Shown here: one piece after another, positions 30,465-42,007 of the stretch
Numbering within the stretch: position 1 is the stretch's first letter
Layout: every line of letters begins with the position of its first letter
Assembly: GCA_964035575.1 (NCBI GenBank)
Contig: OZ037912.1
Coordinates: 372,001 to 436,000 of the forward strand
Reading direction: 5' to 3'
Length of the DNA: 64,000 nucleotides
Source of the DNA: Rhynchopus sp. YZ270_cl-10
Taxonomy: Eukaryota; Euglenozoa; Diplonemea; Diplonemida; Diplonemidae
Program-made: the position numbers and the translations under genes
Notes under the pieces: generated by a model
The model's database searches: none
What the model was told of the DNA's origin: nothing
Seen by the model: the letters and a program-made list of their open reading frames with translations, nothing else

Positions 30465-33215
30465 ATGAGTGGCGTGTCTCTTAGGATAGTGGTGGTAGTA
30501 TTGTTGCTCTTGGTCGCTGGAGGGTTGATTGCGATTGTTGTGGTGGGTGGGCAGAACGCGATTGATGGGGTTGAAGATGTGTGTCAGAACTTGCGAATCA
30601 AAATATCCGACAGCGTGACGGCCGAGGTAGTACAGATTATGTCAATCCCCTTCATTGGCATGCAACGTGCCGTCACACTCACGGAGGAAGGCATCATCAA
30701 TGCACAACGCTGGGACGCCCGAGACAACGTAGACAACGGCACCCAACGCACCACCGCACACTTCCGACTCATAACGCAGACCAAAGGCTGGGGTAGCAAC
30801 CTCTACATAACAAACGACTACGGTCAAACCATTGTCTACTACACGAACCACATGGTGCTGTCTGCACCACCGCTGGACCAAATCGTCGAAGGCATCCCTA
30901 CCTGGACGATCGCTTGCCGGTACCAAGCGAATTGCACGCACCCTTCAAACGCAGCCAATCATAAATACTGTGTGAACCAGTCTGACCCCTGGGCGGAGAT
31001 GGGTGGTGTGATGCCTGATTGGGCAGCAGGGCTGGGACAGCAGAGTGGCCTTGAAGCGGACTATCCTCTGACCAACCCAGAATGGGCGAGATGGGCGATA
31101 GCGAGACATTCGACAATGGCGTCACCTACGTACTGCAGGCCGGGGGCTCAGACAGCGAAGTTCGTCTGTCCCGACGGGACGGCTTGCTCAGAGTTCAACA
31201 ACACGTACCACTTCTTCGACGCAGATGGCCGCCCCTATCGTCGTGGCCGTGGCTTCCAAACCTTTGACGGCAGAGCACGCTGGTGGTACGGCGCCACCAA
31301 GGTGCTCCCACCCAAGACAAAGTACTACAACGCCGTGAAGCTCTGCGCCACCACGAAGACCCCCTGTCTCACCGCTTCAATGCCGTTGCACAACGAAGTC
31401 CCCTCTGTGGGTGCTGTCGTACGCACGCAGGACGGACGTCTCGGGAAGGTGCTGCGTTATGTACACACCCTCGAGGAGATGCACACCCCGGTGTTGGCGA
31501 TGCTTCAGGGTGGTGCGGAAGAGGTGTGGGGGCGGAGGAAGCTTTCTCTTGCGTGCAGCAGTGCAGAGGAATGCGCACCGTTGGCGATTCCTGCAGCACC
31601 ACAGACAACGACGTGGAAGTTCTACGGTGTGATAGCGACTGACTTCTTCTCTGCAGCGCTTGCAGAGATTGGTGCATCCTTCAAAGTGTCGAAGACAGGT
31701 GGCGTCTTCATAGCCGACAACACACCAGAAGCAAAACTGCTGACCTCAGGGTTTCCATGTCCAGCAGTGTACTTTGAGAACGACAACTGCTTTATGCGCA
31801 CTGTGGACGGGAAGATGGACCGCGTCAGCTCATTCGACCCATATGCCGGAGACATCGTGTCTGGTGTGATGAAGGAGCTGTTCCACCCTGTGCAGGTCGG
31901 CGGTGTGTGGCAGTCTGCAGAGCACGTTGGGGTCGTAATGGATCTGGATGGGACTGTGTCGTTTGGCGGGGCGGACTACTGGGTTCGCTTTGTGCCGCTG
32001 TCGCCGCGCATGGGTGACATCACGAACCTGAACTGGTTCATCTGTGTGGTGATCCCTCAGAAGGACTACCTGGAAGACATCAAGAAGAACCAGATGGTGA
32101 CGCTGGTGGCGTCGCTGTGTGTCATAGCTGTGGTGTTGGCGTCTCTGCTCGCCCTCACCATCTTCTTTGTGGTGCGTCCTGTGCTGCTGCTGTTGGTCGA
32201 CTTCGACAAGGCGTCTGTCATGGAGTTGGAAACAATCGAGGAACGCAGTGGCGGTCTTGTGAGTGAGTTCGCGTCTCTGCAGCTCACCTTCAACAAGGTT
32301 GTGAAGAACCTTCGGTTGTACCGTCCCTTTTTGCCGCCCAGTTGCTTTGGTATGGAGGACTCTTCGAGTTCCTCTGAGGAGGCAGTGTCGGCGACAAAGT
32401 CTTGCGATGAGAGCAACAGCACAAGGCTTTCATCCGTCATGTCTCGCAAACACGCTCTCGCTAACCGTGTTGCTGCGCAGATGAAGAAGAACAAAGTCAC
32501 TGTCGTGTGCGCAAGCATCGCAGACTTCGCCTCCCTAGCCTCACAGAAGGCCACCGATGGCCTGCGAGACATCCACTGCGACCTCATCACACAAATGCTC
32601 TTCGCTGCTGGAAGCCGCTGTTCTGCAGAACCCTTCACCGGAGACAGAATGCGGTTCACATGGAACGCACTCAAGCCCTGCCGTGAGACTGCAGCACCCT
32701 TCACTGCCGCATGCCACCTGGCCGATGTGAGCATCGACGATGCGCACCTGATGCATGTCGGCATCGCAAAGGGCGAGGCTGTGTGTGGAACGATGGGCAC
32801 CGATACCATGAAGAACTTCTGTGTGGTTGGGGCCTGCCACACCCGCAGTCTGTTGCTGATGTCCTTTGTCGGGCACTACAAGCCGGAGAAGAGGATTTTG
32901 GCAGACGGTGCAAGCATTGTGGGTCTGTCAGACGCGGACTTCAAGCGCACCTTCGTGGACGCAGTCATGCTGGGTGTGCACGAGCTGGGGAAGCCTGCCC
33001 GCACAGTGATCTGGACTATGGAGGAATGCACCAAGGACAACGAGGAATGGATGTACGCACTGTCGAACAAGGGAGTTGACGAATGGAACCTGTTCCTTAC
33101 CGGCAAGGAATACGACTGGACCACAGAGCGCATCAAGCAGCTCCATAACGAAGGTGTCAAAGGAGCTGACTACGTCTCCGAGGCTCCCAGTACCCAGGTT
33201 GTCATGTGTCTGTAG
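30465..33215 (+). CDS. Cache-like receptor with degenerate nucleotide-cyclase domain
   Basis: A 916-residue single-exon membrane protein. The ATG at 30465 starts a signal-anchor helix (residues ~5-27). Residues ~30-540 form a large Cys-containing ectodomain resembling a double Cache sensor (YITNDYGQTIVYYT; RARWWYGATK; WKFYGVIATDFF). A second helix lies near 545-572, then a HAMP-like linker ending LRLYRPFLPPSCF (~616), a Ser/Glu-rich segment and a cyclase fold (~675-805). The first metal-binding Asp site reads CASIADF, FTGDRMRF keeps the second Asp, and the VNxAxR site reads CHTRSLLL, so it is probably inactive. It shares layout and linker with the receptor at 1151, but the ectodomains are unrelated. 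Upstream sequence is C/T-rich. Confidence 0.85.
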   Translation: MSGVSLRIVVVVLLLLVAGGLIAIVVVGGQNAIDGVEDVCQNLRIKISDSVTAEVVQIMSIPFIGMQRAVTLTEEGIINAQRWDARDNVDNGTQRTTAHFRLITQTKGWGSNLYITNDYGQTIVYYTNHMVLSAPPLDQIVEGIPTWTIACRYQANCTHPSNAANHKYCVNQSDPWAEMGGVMPDWAAGLGQQSGLEADYPLTNPEWARWAIARHSTMASPTYCRPGAQTAKFVCPDGTACSEFNNTYHFFDADGRPYRRGRGFQTFDGRARWWYGATKVLPPKTKYYNAVKLCATTKTPCLTASMPLHNEVPSVGAVVRTQDGRLGKVLRYVHTLEEMHTPVLAMLQGGAEEVWGRRKLSLACSSAEECAPLAIPAAPQTTTWKFYGVIATDFFSAALAEIGASFKVSKTGGVFIADNTPEAKLLTSGFPCPAVYFENDNCFMRTVDGKMDRVSSFDPYAGDIVSGVMKELFHPVQVGGVWQSAEHVGVVMDLDGTVSFGGADYWVRFVPLSPRMGDITNLNWFICVVIPQKDYLEDIKKNQMVTLVASLCVIAVVLASLLALTIFFVVRPVLLLLVDFDKASVMELETIEERSGGLVSEFASLQLTFNKVVKNLRLYRPFLPPSCFGMEDSSSSSEEAVSATKSCDESNSTRLSSVMSRKHALANRVAAQMKKNKVTVVCASIADFASLASQKATDGLRDIHCDLITQMLFAAGSRCSAEPFTGDRMRFTWNALKPCRETAAPFTAACHLADVSIDDAHLMHVGIAKGEAVCGTMGTDTMKNFCVVGACHTRSLLLMSFVGHYKPEKRILADGASIVGLSDADFKRTFVDAVMLGVHELGKPARTVIWTMEECTKDNEEWMYALSNKGVDEWNLFLTGKEYDWTTERIKQLHNEGVKGADYVSEAPSTQVVMCL

Positions 33216-35230
33216 AAGACAGAGAGAGGAGTCATCATGCCCTCACAATGCAGTATGCATTGCCCCCTACACAAACAACAGCGGAGCACGTCACACATAC
33301 CGCGATCCTAATCTGAGCTTGGTCTTGTTTACACGAGAAAAGCAGACTGTATTTTTCTTTTCCTCTTTTTTTTGCTAACCGGGTCTTGCGATCCGACTGG
33401 CGTCTCTTTTACTCAGTATCAGGGTACGGGTACCATTGGTGCTTTTGGCGGGTTGACACATTATGTAGACACCTCCCCTATCCCTGGCCACTAAGGGGGC
33501 ACAGACAGCACACCTTTCCCAGGGTGTGGCTGATGCCTTTGCAAGTGTGGGACTCTGGCCTGACTTCTGGCGGGAGTTCAGTAGAGTTCCGTCTAGTGAA
33601 AGGTTGTTGGTAAGGAGATGCCTCTATGTGCAATCTCCACCAGCGGTCTTTTGCAGGGGTGGGCGGGCACCCTGGGGTTTTTTCCATTTTTTTGGATCGG
33701 GCACCCAGGTTTTTTCTAAGGATTTTTACAGGCAATTTTTGGATTTTTCTGAGAACACGCTGCCCCCCTGCCGAAATATGTTCTCGGTTTTCCCTTTTCG
33801 GGGGGTTTTTTTTTTGGCCTTTTTCGGGTTTTCCGAGCTTTTACCCTCACTGTCACGGGGTCATTTTGAAAAAATGGGCAAGTTCTTGGCTGATACACGT
33901 TTTGGTCATTACCACCAGCGAGTTGCTTAGCGGGGTTAAATTGAACTATGATTCTGGACCCACTGTAACGTGAACCGCCCTCGAAATTCAAGAAGGGGTC
34001 CTAAACCCGGGCGCGCTACGCGCTACGTGCACCCCGAATGTTCGGGAGGAATATAAAACGGCGCCGCAGGCGGAAAAAAAATAGGGTACAGTATAAAAAA
34101 TGCAGCTTTACACCACAAAGCCACTCAGCGAATCCTTTTTTGCAGAGCAAAAAAGGGAAAATGGCGCCGCAGGCAAATTTTTTTATAAGGTGCAGCCCTG
34201 GGCGGCGCGGAATTATTTTCTTTTTCGTTCCTCAGTGCCGTCAGGGCCTGCCCAAGTGCGCCAACGCAATGCACTTTGCTACCACCGTGGTAGCGAGCAC
34301 TTGCAGCACTGCAAGAAGCAAGGTTCCCTCGACGTTTGCAGTCACACGCACCATACTGTATTATTATTTATTCTGTTGTGCGGGAGGTGAAAGGGACGAG
34401 ACCGAAGGAAGCGGGGTGGAGACTTTTTTTGTTCATTATGGCTTGGTACCGCACTCCCCGGGCAGAGTGCGAGTTATTCTCAGCCACACGGGGCCCTGCC
34501 CGACCCCCCAGACTTTTTCCCCTAAGAAAAACCCTTAGAAAAATAAATTTTCCCCGTATAAAATCCTTAGAAAAAATAATTTTCCCCCCGTGTAAAATCC
34601 TTAGAAAAAATAAAATCAAATCAAAATCGGGCCCCGGGCACCCACTTTAGGCCCAGGCCTGGGTCTTTTGTTTTTTTTTTTTGTTTTTTTTGTTTTTTCC
34701 GTTTTTTTATTACCGTCTTCGTAAATATGTTCGACCGTAATAAAGTTCGTCCTTTTTTTACGGTCGAACATTTTTACGAAGACGGTATTATTTTCTTTCC
34801 CTTTCCCCCTCTTTTTAGTTTTTGTTAGTGAAAAAGAAAGCCATAGGCTAACCATCTAGAAGAAACAATGGCCTGGTGGGACCCCCCCAGGCAAACCCTC
34901 TCTCCGATTTTTCAGACGTGCGTGTTGAGACAGATCCCCTCAGTGCATAAACAACAATTGCTTTGGAAGGGCCCAAATGAGTGTACCCACAGATAATAGA
35001 GATTGTATGTATATGCGCTGTGCACACGGGCCGGATGCACAAAAGTGTATTGTATCTTTTCAGCGGCATGTGTTGTAGATGGTCTTTCCAGACCATTCGT
35101 AAAACTCCCTCCCTTCCCCCTTTCCCCCTACCCTCCATGAACGCCTTTTTTTTTGGCCTCAAAGAAGTTTCCACTTCACGGCCACAGGTACTCAGTGGGA
35201 GTGTCTTGCAGTAATGAAAACATCACCACA
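33216..35230. other. Repeat-rich spacer, no supported gene
   Basis: It contains a GTCACGGGGTCA-type repeat near 33855, CG-rich palindromic pieces (GGCGCGCTACGCGCTACG at ~34011; GGCGCCGCAGGCG at ~34060 and 34162) and three tandem AAAATCCTTAGAAAAA motifs at 34540-34610. The foldback at 34711 is listed separately. Longer open frames here lack coding character. Confidence 0.45.
34711..34787. repeat. Small palindromic element
   Basis: TACCGTCTTCGTAAA and TGTTCGACCGTAA are mirrored by TTACGGTCGAACA and TTTACGAAGACGGTA around a ~20-base centre. A foldback of 77 bp set in T-rich DNA. Confidence 0.75.
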
Positions 35231-35691
35231 GGAGGCACGGCAAAAATGCGCATTTTTGATATTTTTGATATTTTTGGCAGAATTTTTTGGGCGTTTTTGG
35301 CGTTTTTTAGGGAAAAATAGTGAGGGGAGTTGGGTCCAGTCATAGGAAGTATAGAGAATTTTTGAAAAATTCTTCCATTGGAATAAGGGTTTGCGGGCCT
35401 TGCCCTCTGAGGTGTTAGAAGGTTTGCAGGTTTGCAGGTTTAAGGAGGCGAATCTGTGTGGATGAGGGTTGAGGGTATGATACTGAGGTGCTTAAATGGT
35501 GGTTTTGTAGGTTACATAGTCACGAGACTGCCCTTGTATTAAAAGGGGGAAGCACAGCAGAGAATAAGGTAGGGGGGGCCGGGGACCGGGGACCGGGGAC
35601 CGGGTTATTCTCAGCCGGACTGGGACACTATATGTAGAAAACAGTGGTGAAAACGCCCGAAAGTGGGAGGGGACCTGGGCGCGGGAGGGTG

Positions 35692-36640
35692 GGGGACCGG
35701 GACCAGGACCAGGTACTGGTCCCGGTCTCTGTCCCGGTCCTGGTCCAGTACCAGTACCAGGACCGATACCAGGACCGGGACTGGGACCAGGACCGGGACC
35801 GGGACCAGGACTGGGACCGATACCAGGACCGGGACCGGGACCGATACCAGGACTGGGACCGGGACCAGTACCAGTACCAGGACCGGGACCGGGACCGGGA
35901 CCGGGACCGGGACCGATACCAGGACCGGGACTGGGACTGGGACCAGGACCGGGACCAGGACCAGGACTGGGACCGATACCAGGACCGGGACCGGGACCGG
36001 GACCGATACCAGGACCGGGACTGGGACTGGGACCAGGACCAGGACTGGGACCGATACCAGGACCGGGACCGGGACCGGGACCGATACCAGGACCAGGACT
36101 GGGACCGGGACCAGTACCAGGACCAGTACCAGGACCGGGACCGGGACCGATACCAGGACCGGGACTGGGACTGGGACCAGGACCAGGACTGGGACCGATA
36201 CCAGGACCGGGACCGGGACCGGGACCGATACCAGGACCAGGACTGGGACCGGGACCAGTACCAGGACCGGGACCGGGACCGATACCAGGACCAGGACTGG
36301 GACCGGGACCAGTACCAGGACCGGGACCGGGACCGATACCAGGACCGGGACTGGGACCAGGACCGGGACCAGGACCAGTACCAGTACCAGGACCAGGACT
36401 GGGACCAGTACCAGGACCGGGACCGGGACCGGGACCGGTACCAGGACCAGGACTGGGACCGGGACCAGTACCAGTACCAGGACCGGGACCGGGACCGGGA
36501 CCGATACCAGGACCGGGACTGGGACCAGGACCGGGACCAGTACCAGGACCGGGACCGGGACCGGGACCGATACCAAGACCGGGACTGGGACCAGGACCGG
36601 GACCAGTACCAGTACCAGGACCGGGACCAGGACCAGGGAC
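35692..36640. repeat. ~950-bp hexamer-based minisatellite
   Basis: A tandem array of 6-bp units, mainly GGGACC, AGGACC, AGTACC and CGATACC variants in higher-order blocks of about 50-90 bp. It is open in at least four frames because no unit makes a stop. The resulting Gly-Thr, Arg-Asp-Gln and Trp-Ser-Arg repeat peptides are not evidence of genes. It is flanked on both sides by GGGGACCGGGGACCGGG and TTATTCTC, so the array may have grown inside a duplicated motif. Confidence 0.9.
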
Positions 36641-36649
36641 CGGGGAGCG

Positions 36650-37679
36650 GGGACCGGGGACCGGGCTTATTCTCTGCTGTGGGGGGAAGAGGGGAGATGA
36701 TAGGGGACAAGGCTACCAATCCGACTTAAACCGACTCAGTAGGCTTTGGGTGGGCTCGTGTATCTTCGTTATGTACGTACGGGTTCGATACTCTGGTTGG
36801 AGTGTGACAGCACGTCATTTCTTGAGCACGTTGGTAACACACGAAGTGCAATGGCGATAATGGAAAGATAGATGCCGGCATTGGTGAATTGCTGGAGTTC
36901 TGCACAGGAAGCTAGCATGACGTAGAATCACTGTGTGAACAAAATGACCGTATTTTGGTTGAAAATTTGACTTGAAATTTTTTTTCATAATTTGCCCAAT
37001 CGAAGGTTTTCCTTGGATTTTTTGGGCCATTTTATGACGTACCACGCCCGATTTTGGGCGAAAAAAAAAATTTTTTTTTTGGTCAAAAATCGCCTTGTAT
37101 TACCACTGTATTGGTGTAGGCTTGTACACAGAAGTGTGTTTTGTGTAACCACAGATGGTCAAAACACCCGATTTTTGCATTTTTTTGCATTTTTTGGTGC
37201 CCAAAGACCCACCTCAGTGGTCGAAATTTTCCCGAAAAAAAAAATTTTTTTTTTTGAGATTTTTCGATTTTTTGACAAGGCGCTGGCCCAGTGCACTGGT
37301 GGTGCAGAAAATGGCTGGGGAATAAACTCTAGATGCTCAAAACAGCCCAATTCTTGCTTTTTTTGACTTTTTGGTCCCAGAAGGGTGCCTAGGGTGTAGT
37401 GAGCAGGCCTCAAAAACACTTGCGAAAAAAAAATTGGGATTTTTTTTTTTGGAGATTTTTTCAAAAATCGACTTGTCTGTGGTAAAAATCACGAAATTTT
37501 GGGTTCGCGGAACCGCGTTTTAGACCCCCCTAGATGCTCAAAAGTGCCAAATTTTGCTTTTAATGGCCTCAAATCGTCGAAATTAGCCCAAAATATAGGG
37601 GCAAAAAAAAAAATTCGAGGGTCTAGGTCTGGAGAGCGAGCACCTTAGAAGGAGGATCGGACCAAAAAAGGTACCCTAA
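36650..37679. other. AT-rich spacer with degenerate repeats
   Basis: Repeated blocks of GAAAAAAAAAATTTTTTTTT-type runs and CAAAACAGCCCAATT-like phrases (37070, 37240, 37335, 37430) suggest an old tandem structure of about 150 bp. No gene is seen. Confidence 0.4.
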
Positions 37680-38490
37680 GGAGGCACGGCACTTTTGTGG
37701 AATTTTGTGGAATTTTGTGGAATTTTTCTTACCTACCCCCCCCCGTGCATAAGTCTGCGTATAAGTCCGATTTTTGGGGGGGGCTGAGGGCCCTCGGACT
37801 TATACACGGGGTTTCGGACTTATGCACGGGTATCGGACTTATACACCGGTTTTGTGCACCCAGGTACCCAGACCCATGCAGTGGCACATGACCTCAGTGT
37901 GAGTGACCCACATGAGGGAATGTGACACCGCAAAATTCACCACCAGACCCTGTAGTCGTGCACCTTCGGTACAACGCCGCAGGCCAAACAGGAATGAGGT
38001 ATCAAACATGAGAACCAACTCCCAGCAACAAGGGCACCTTTTGGCTGTTGAGGGTGTTTGGGGTGCAAAGTCTTCCACAATGTTGCAGTAACAGGTTCAC
38101 ATCTTTGAGAATTGTGAGGATGATGTTTTGACATGAGAAGCGTGAAGATGATCCCTGGTGAATACACCGCCAATAAAAATAAAATTGCGCTCGCTTCGCT
38201 CGCGGAAAAACACCTTAAAAAATTTCCCCGCTCGCTTCGCGAGCGGGAAAACGCCCCAAAAAAAATTTTCCTCCACCACCAGTACACAAAACCGGTGTAT
38301 AAGTCGGCCTGTGCATAAGTCCGATCCTGAACCCAAATCTTCCCGGACTTATACACGGGTCATCGGACTTATGCACGGGTCATGGGGGTCGGACTTATGC
38401 ACGGGGGGGGGTAGGTAGGGGAAAAAGTAGAAGTCGAGTTTTTGAAATTCCACAAAATTCCACAAAATTCCACAAAAGTGCCGTGCCTCC
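37680..38490. mobile_element. ~810-bp TIR element with CGGACTTAT arrays
   Basis: The ends GGAGGCACGGCACTTTTGTG and the mirrored copy ending GTGCCGTGCCTCC are each followed by GGAATTTTGT repeats. Subterminal clusters of CGGACTTATGCACGGGT-type motifs lie at 37745-37860 and 38285-38405. The core (37861-38090) matches the reverse complement of 9877-10140. The same end motif GGAGGCACGGCA also occurs at 35231. Non-autonomous; I see no target duplication. Confidence 0.75.
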
Positions 38491-39410
38491 ACAGAATATT
38501 TATTACACACTTTACACCATAAAAAGAAAGATGGGACCATTTTTTTGTTACAAAGATCCCTCATATACTATCAATTTATTGATGGCATATGATGAAATTG
38601 CACTTTACGCACAAACAAAATTCTTTTTATCGGCCCGGATAAGCTACTCAGGGAGTGGTCCATTAGGGCCTCTCCCCAGCAAAAAAGGACCCCAGACGGA
38701 CACCTGCATCACGCATACTAATTAGCCCGCGTCTGCAATGATCCCCGTTCATCTGATTGATGAGTGGACACGGGAGTAGAGCATATCAGATGTAGTGAAA
38801 TGGATGTAGGACTGCATGGTTGGGGGGGGGTCCACCCCGGTGCACCAAGGTATACTGTGAGAGGGCTTTTGTATTTCAAGTCAGAAAAAAAAATGATTTC
38901 GTGCAATGCTAAAAAGGAAATTGAACTCCGTACCCCCCAATTTTCTTCCTTTTTTCCTATTCTGGGGCGGGTTGGAGCAGATCCACACTTCACCGACAGG
39001 TCGAAGTGTGCGTTTCGCCACAACCTCTCCCTTTTTGTCTTTATTGTCTTCATTATCTTTATTGTCTTTATTGATGTCATTTTTAAAAAAAAACGATTAC
39101 CTGGCGAGTAGGCGGATTGAACGTTATTGGCACTGTGTGCCTGCAACGCTTCCCCTGTGCTGCCGCGTACTACGGTTTCTTGTTGGTCTTCGCAGCGGGG
39201 CTACACATAGGGAACAGCAGCCCTGAAGCTTTGACACAAGGGGGTTCCACAAGGAAAAGTAGGAATAATGTAGTTATTTTTGCTCCTAACTCTTCAATAT
39301 TGTTTTCAATGTAACAACAATACCCAGCAGAACAGAATAAAAGCCAGCGTTTTGTAATGCAACCAACTCCTTTCCCATTTCCCAAATTACTTTGCAACCA
39401 ATTGAGATTG

Positions 39411-39441
<31 letters not shown>

Positions 39442-40308
39442 GGCTGCGTTCAACGAACACAATCTTCTCCCCTTTTTAGATGTTTTGTGCACGTGACACA
39501 CATTCATCTTACAAGCTTTTTTTATTTTTCCCCTTTCACATTTTTGCAACAAGGAATTTAAAAAAAAAAAGATGGGTTGTTGTTGTTTTTTATACACTTC
39601 CCTAATACTTTCAAATTTTATTTGAAAGTATATGAATTTGTGTTTTACACTGTCACGAGAGGGCTTTGTATTTCAAGTCAACCTTTTTATCGAGCATCAT
39701 TGATCAACCACGCCCCGCCGGTTGTCCGAATGAGGAACTTTACACCTTCCAACCTCCCTCCCTCTCCTCCCCCCCCCCAAAGCCTTCCTTTCCACCTTTT
39801 ACCTTCTGAAGGTGGGGGTACAGCGATTGTTTTACGTTTTTGGAAAACGCAAAGAACAGGGGGAAAAACGTAACTATTCGCTGCCCCACCCCCTCTTTAC
39901 ACCCCCAGCAAATATCCATATAAACCCACCTCCCCTCCCACATCTCCCCAGTTTTGATTTCAACCTCCCCTTATACCCCCTCTCTCTTCAATGATTCAAC
40001 CACGTCTCGTCTGGTAAGGCTGTACCCTACGATACTACCTTCGTTTATTTTGAGAATTTTATTTTTTCTTCGACGAGCGGTGTTGTGCACCGGCCCTTAT
40101 TCTTCTTACGGTACGGGAAAGCCATTAGGGTTCCTTTTTACATCTACTGTTGTAGTCCGCAGGGTACTTTGTGCTTTCATCTGGATGGCTGACATACGTG
40201 GGTCAGTCTGCATGGGTGCCTGCATCAATAACTACAGTTTTATTTTATTTTTTGGTAGTACCCCATACAATGCAACGAGGCCGAGTCGGCCTCGCCAAGG
40301 CCTGAAAA
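38491..40308. other. Spacer with family B and C repeats
   Basis: Family B copies lie at 38783-38880 and 39642-39690 (partial). A poly(T) run is at 39417-39441. Family C (CTACTGTTGTAGKCCGCAGG, GCTTTCATCYGGATGGCTG, TGCATCA...ACTACAGTTTT) lies at 40142-40245, with further copies at 46088-46190 and diverged ones at ~57505-57600 and ~60632-60710. No gene is supported. Confidence 0.45.
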
Positions 40309-40395
40309 TAAATACTGAGGCGTGCCTGAGGTGTACTCGGGATTAGTTACGTTTAAGTACGCCTCAGGCACGCCTGAGTATATTTATATTTCTTG
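40309..40395. repeat. Small palindromic element
   Basis: ATAAATACTGAGGCGTGCCT and AGGTGTACT are mirrored by AGTACGCCT and AGGCACGCCTGAGTATATTT. A foldback of about 85 bp. Confidence 0.7.
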
Positions 40396-40764
40396 CCAGC
40401 ATTTTGGTCATGAACAAAAAAGTATTTCCCCCAAATTTTGTGGCTTTCGATTCAGAGGTAGCAAAATCTTTCAAATGCGGGGTCGCACGATGAAAAATGT
40501 GCCTCTGGGCCGAGCGAGTCGAAAAAATGAAAAGGGTTCGCTAAGCTTTGGTGCTGATGATATATATTTTGGTGGTACATTCGGGTACTTCATTGGTTCA
40601 AGAATCATGGAAAACAAATCTCGGGGATCAGGGTATAAGCTTGGTACTCAGAATTAGGTTCAAAAACCTAATTCTGAAATTTTTCGGGGGAAAAAAAAAA
40701 AAAAAAAAATAGTGGAGCACACTCTAGGGTGGCTACACTAATACAACCAAGTTTTCAAAAAAAG

Positions 40765-41520
40765 TTCTGTTGAGTGGTTCAGACCCGTTCTACTTGTCAA
40801 AAAATCTCAGGAGAAGAAGATATGGAGAGGTGAGTGCTCAAACGTCCCAAAAAAGTCAAAATCGGGTGTTGGAAAAAAAAAAAGTTGCGTACCGTGCGCC
40901 TGCGGCGCAAGCAGCTCCCACCAACGCAGTTCCATTTTATGGGAACATTTTTTAAAAATGTTGCGTACCGTGGCTTCGCCAGGAACCTTTGGGTACCATG
41001 ACCGCTGCTTACTGATAAGAAGGCTGACACCCACTACGGCTTGTGGACGGCCACCGTAGAGTACAATGTACAGCATGGTGAGAGGAAAGAGCAAATGTCG
41101 CTGATTCGGAGGAACTCTGACCGGGCTTGGGGAACATGCATCTCTCCGCCGGAGGCCACGACGAAGGAGCTTTGCAGGGGTTTTCGCGCGAAGCGCGAAA
41201 ATTTTTTTTTGGACCATCAACAGAACTTTTTCAAAACCCAAAATCCTGGCGGCGGGGCTGGTCTATAACAGGCACTCCGCTAGGTACTAAAGTTCTGTTG
41301 ATTGTCAACAGAACTTTTTGAAAATGGGGAAAAAAAAAAAAAAAAAAAAGTTCTGTTGAGTGGTTCAGACCCGTTCTACTTGTCAAAAAAGCTCAGGAGA
41401 AGAAGATATGGAGAGGTGAGTGCTCAAACGTCCCAAAAAAGTCAAAATCGGGCGTTGAAAAAAAAAAAAAGTTGCGTACCGTGCGCCTGCGGCGCAAGCA
41501 TGTACCCCACCACGTGGACC
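40765..41520. repeat. Two direct copies of a ~150-bp repeat
   Basis: 40765-40915 and 41349-41505 are almost identical, from GTTCTGTTGAGTGGTTCAG through GAGAAGAAGATATGG to GTGCGCCTGCGGCGC. Between them, CATCAACAGAACTTTTT and AAAGTTCTGTTGATTGTC make further direct and inverted pieces. This looks like a composite or tandemly inserted element. Confidence 0.7.
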
Positions 41521-42007
41521 ATCAACAGAACATTTTCAAAATCGGAAATCCTAGCGGAGAGCCTGGTCTATAACCCCACCAAAAAAAAAAAATTCAAAAA
41601 ACCTAATTCTGGAAAAAATCCAAAATCCAAGCTTATACCCTGTCGGGGATGCTTTCGACTGGGGATCTTCGGGGCCCAACTTGATGCAAGACGGAAGAGG
41701 CTCATACAGAGGCTGGATCCTCCAACACTAGAGAGATCCCATCATACGCGGGCCTCCTTTCATCCACAGATCACAGCTCTATTTTAAGTACAATGGGGTG
41801 ACCAAAGGCCTTTTTTATACATACGAGGTATGACTCATCTTCTGCGAAGCCTCTTTTTAGGAGGTAAGCAGTACTACCCGGCACTATGAGTAATATATTA
41901 CCTCCCCCTCTCCTTGAACAATCGCTGAACAGATTTCCCAATCTCTCTCTCTCTCTCTTTCCAAACACCTTACACAAAAAATCTCAAAAAAAATAAATAA
42001 AAAAAAT

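Noticed and set aside
33526-33973. 134- and 115-residue open frames after the Cache receptor
   Set aside because: Phe/Gly-rich translation of T-rich spacer that includes a dispersed repeat; no coding bias.
35611-36729. Open frames of 321-363 residues on both strands
   Set aside because: Hexamer repeat without stops; equally open in several frames, with no start context or splice sites.
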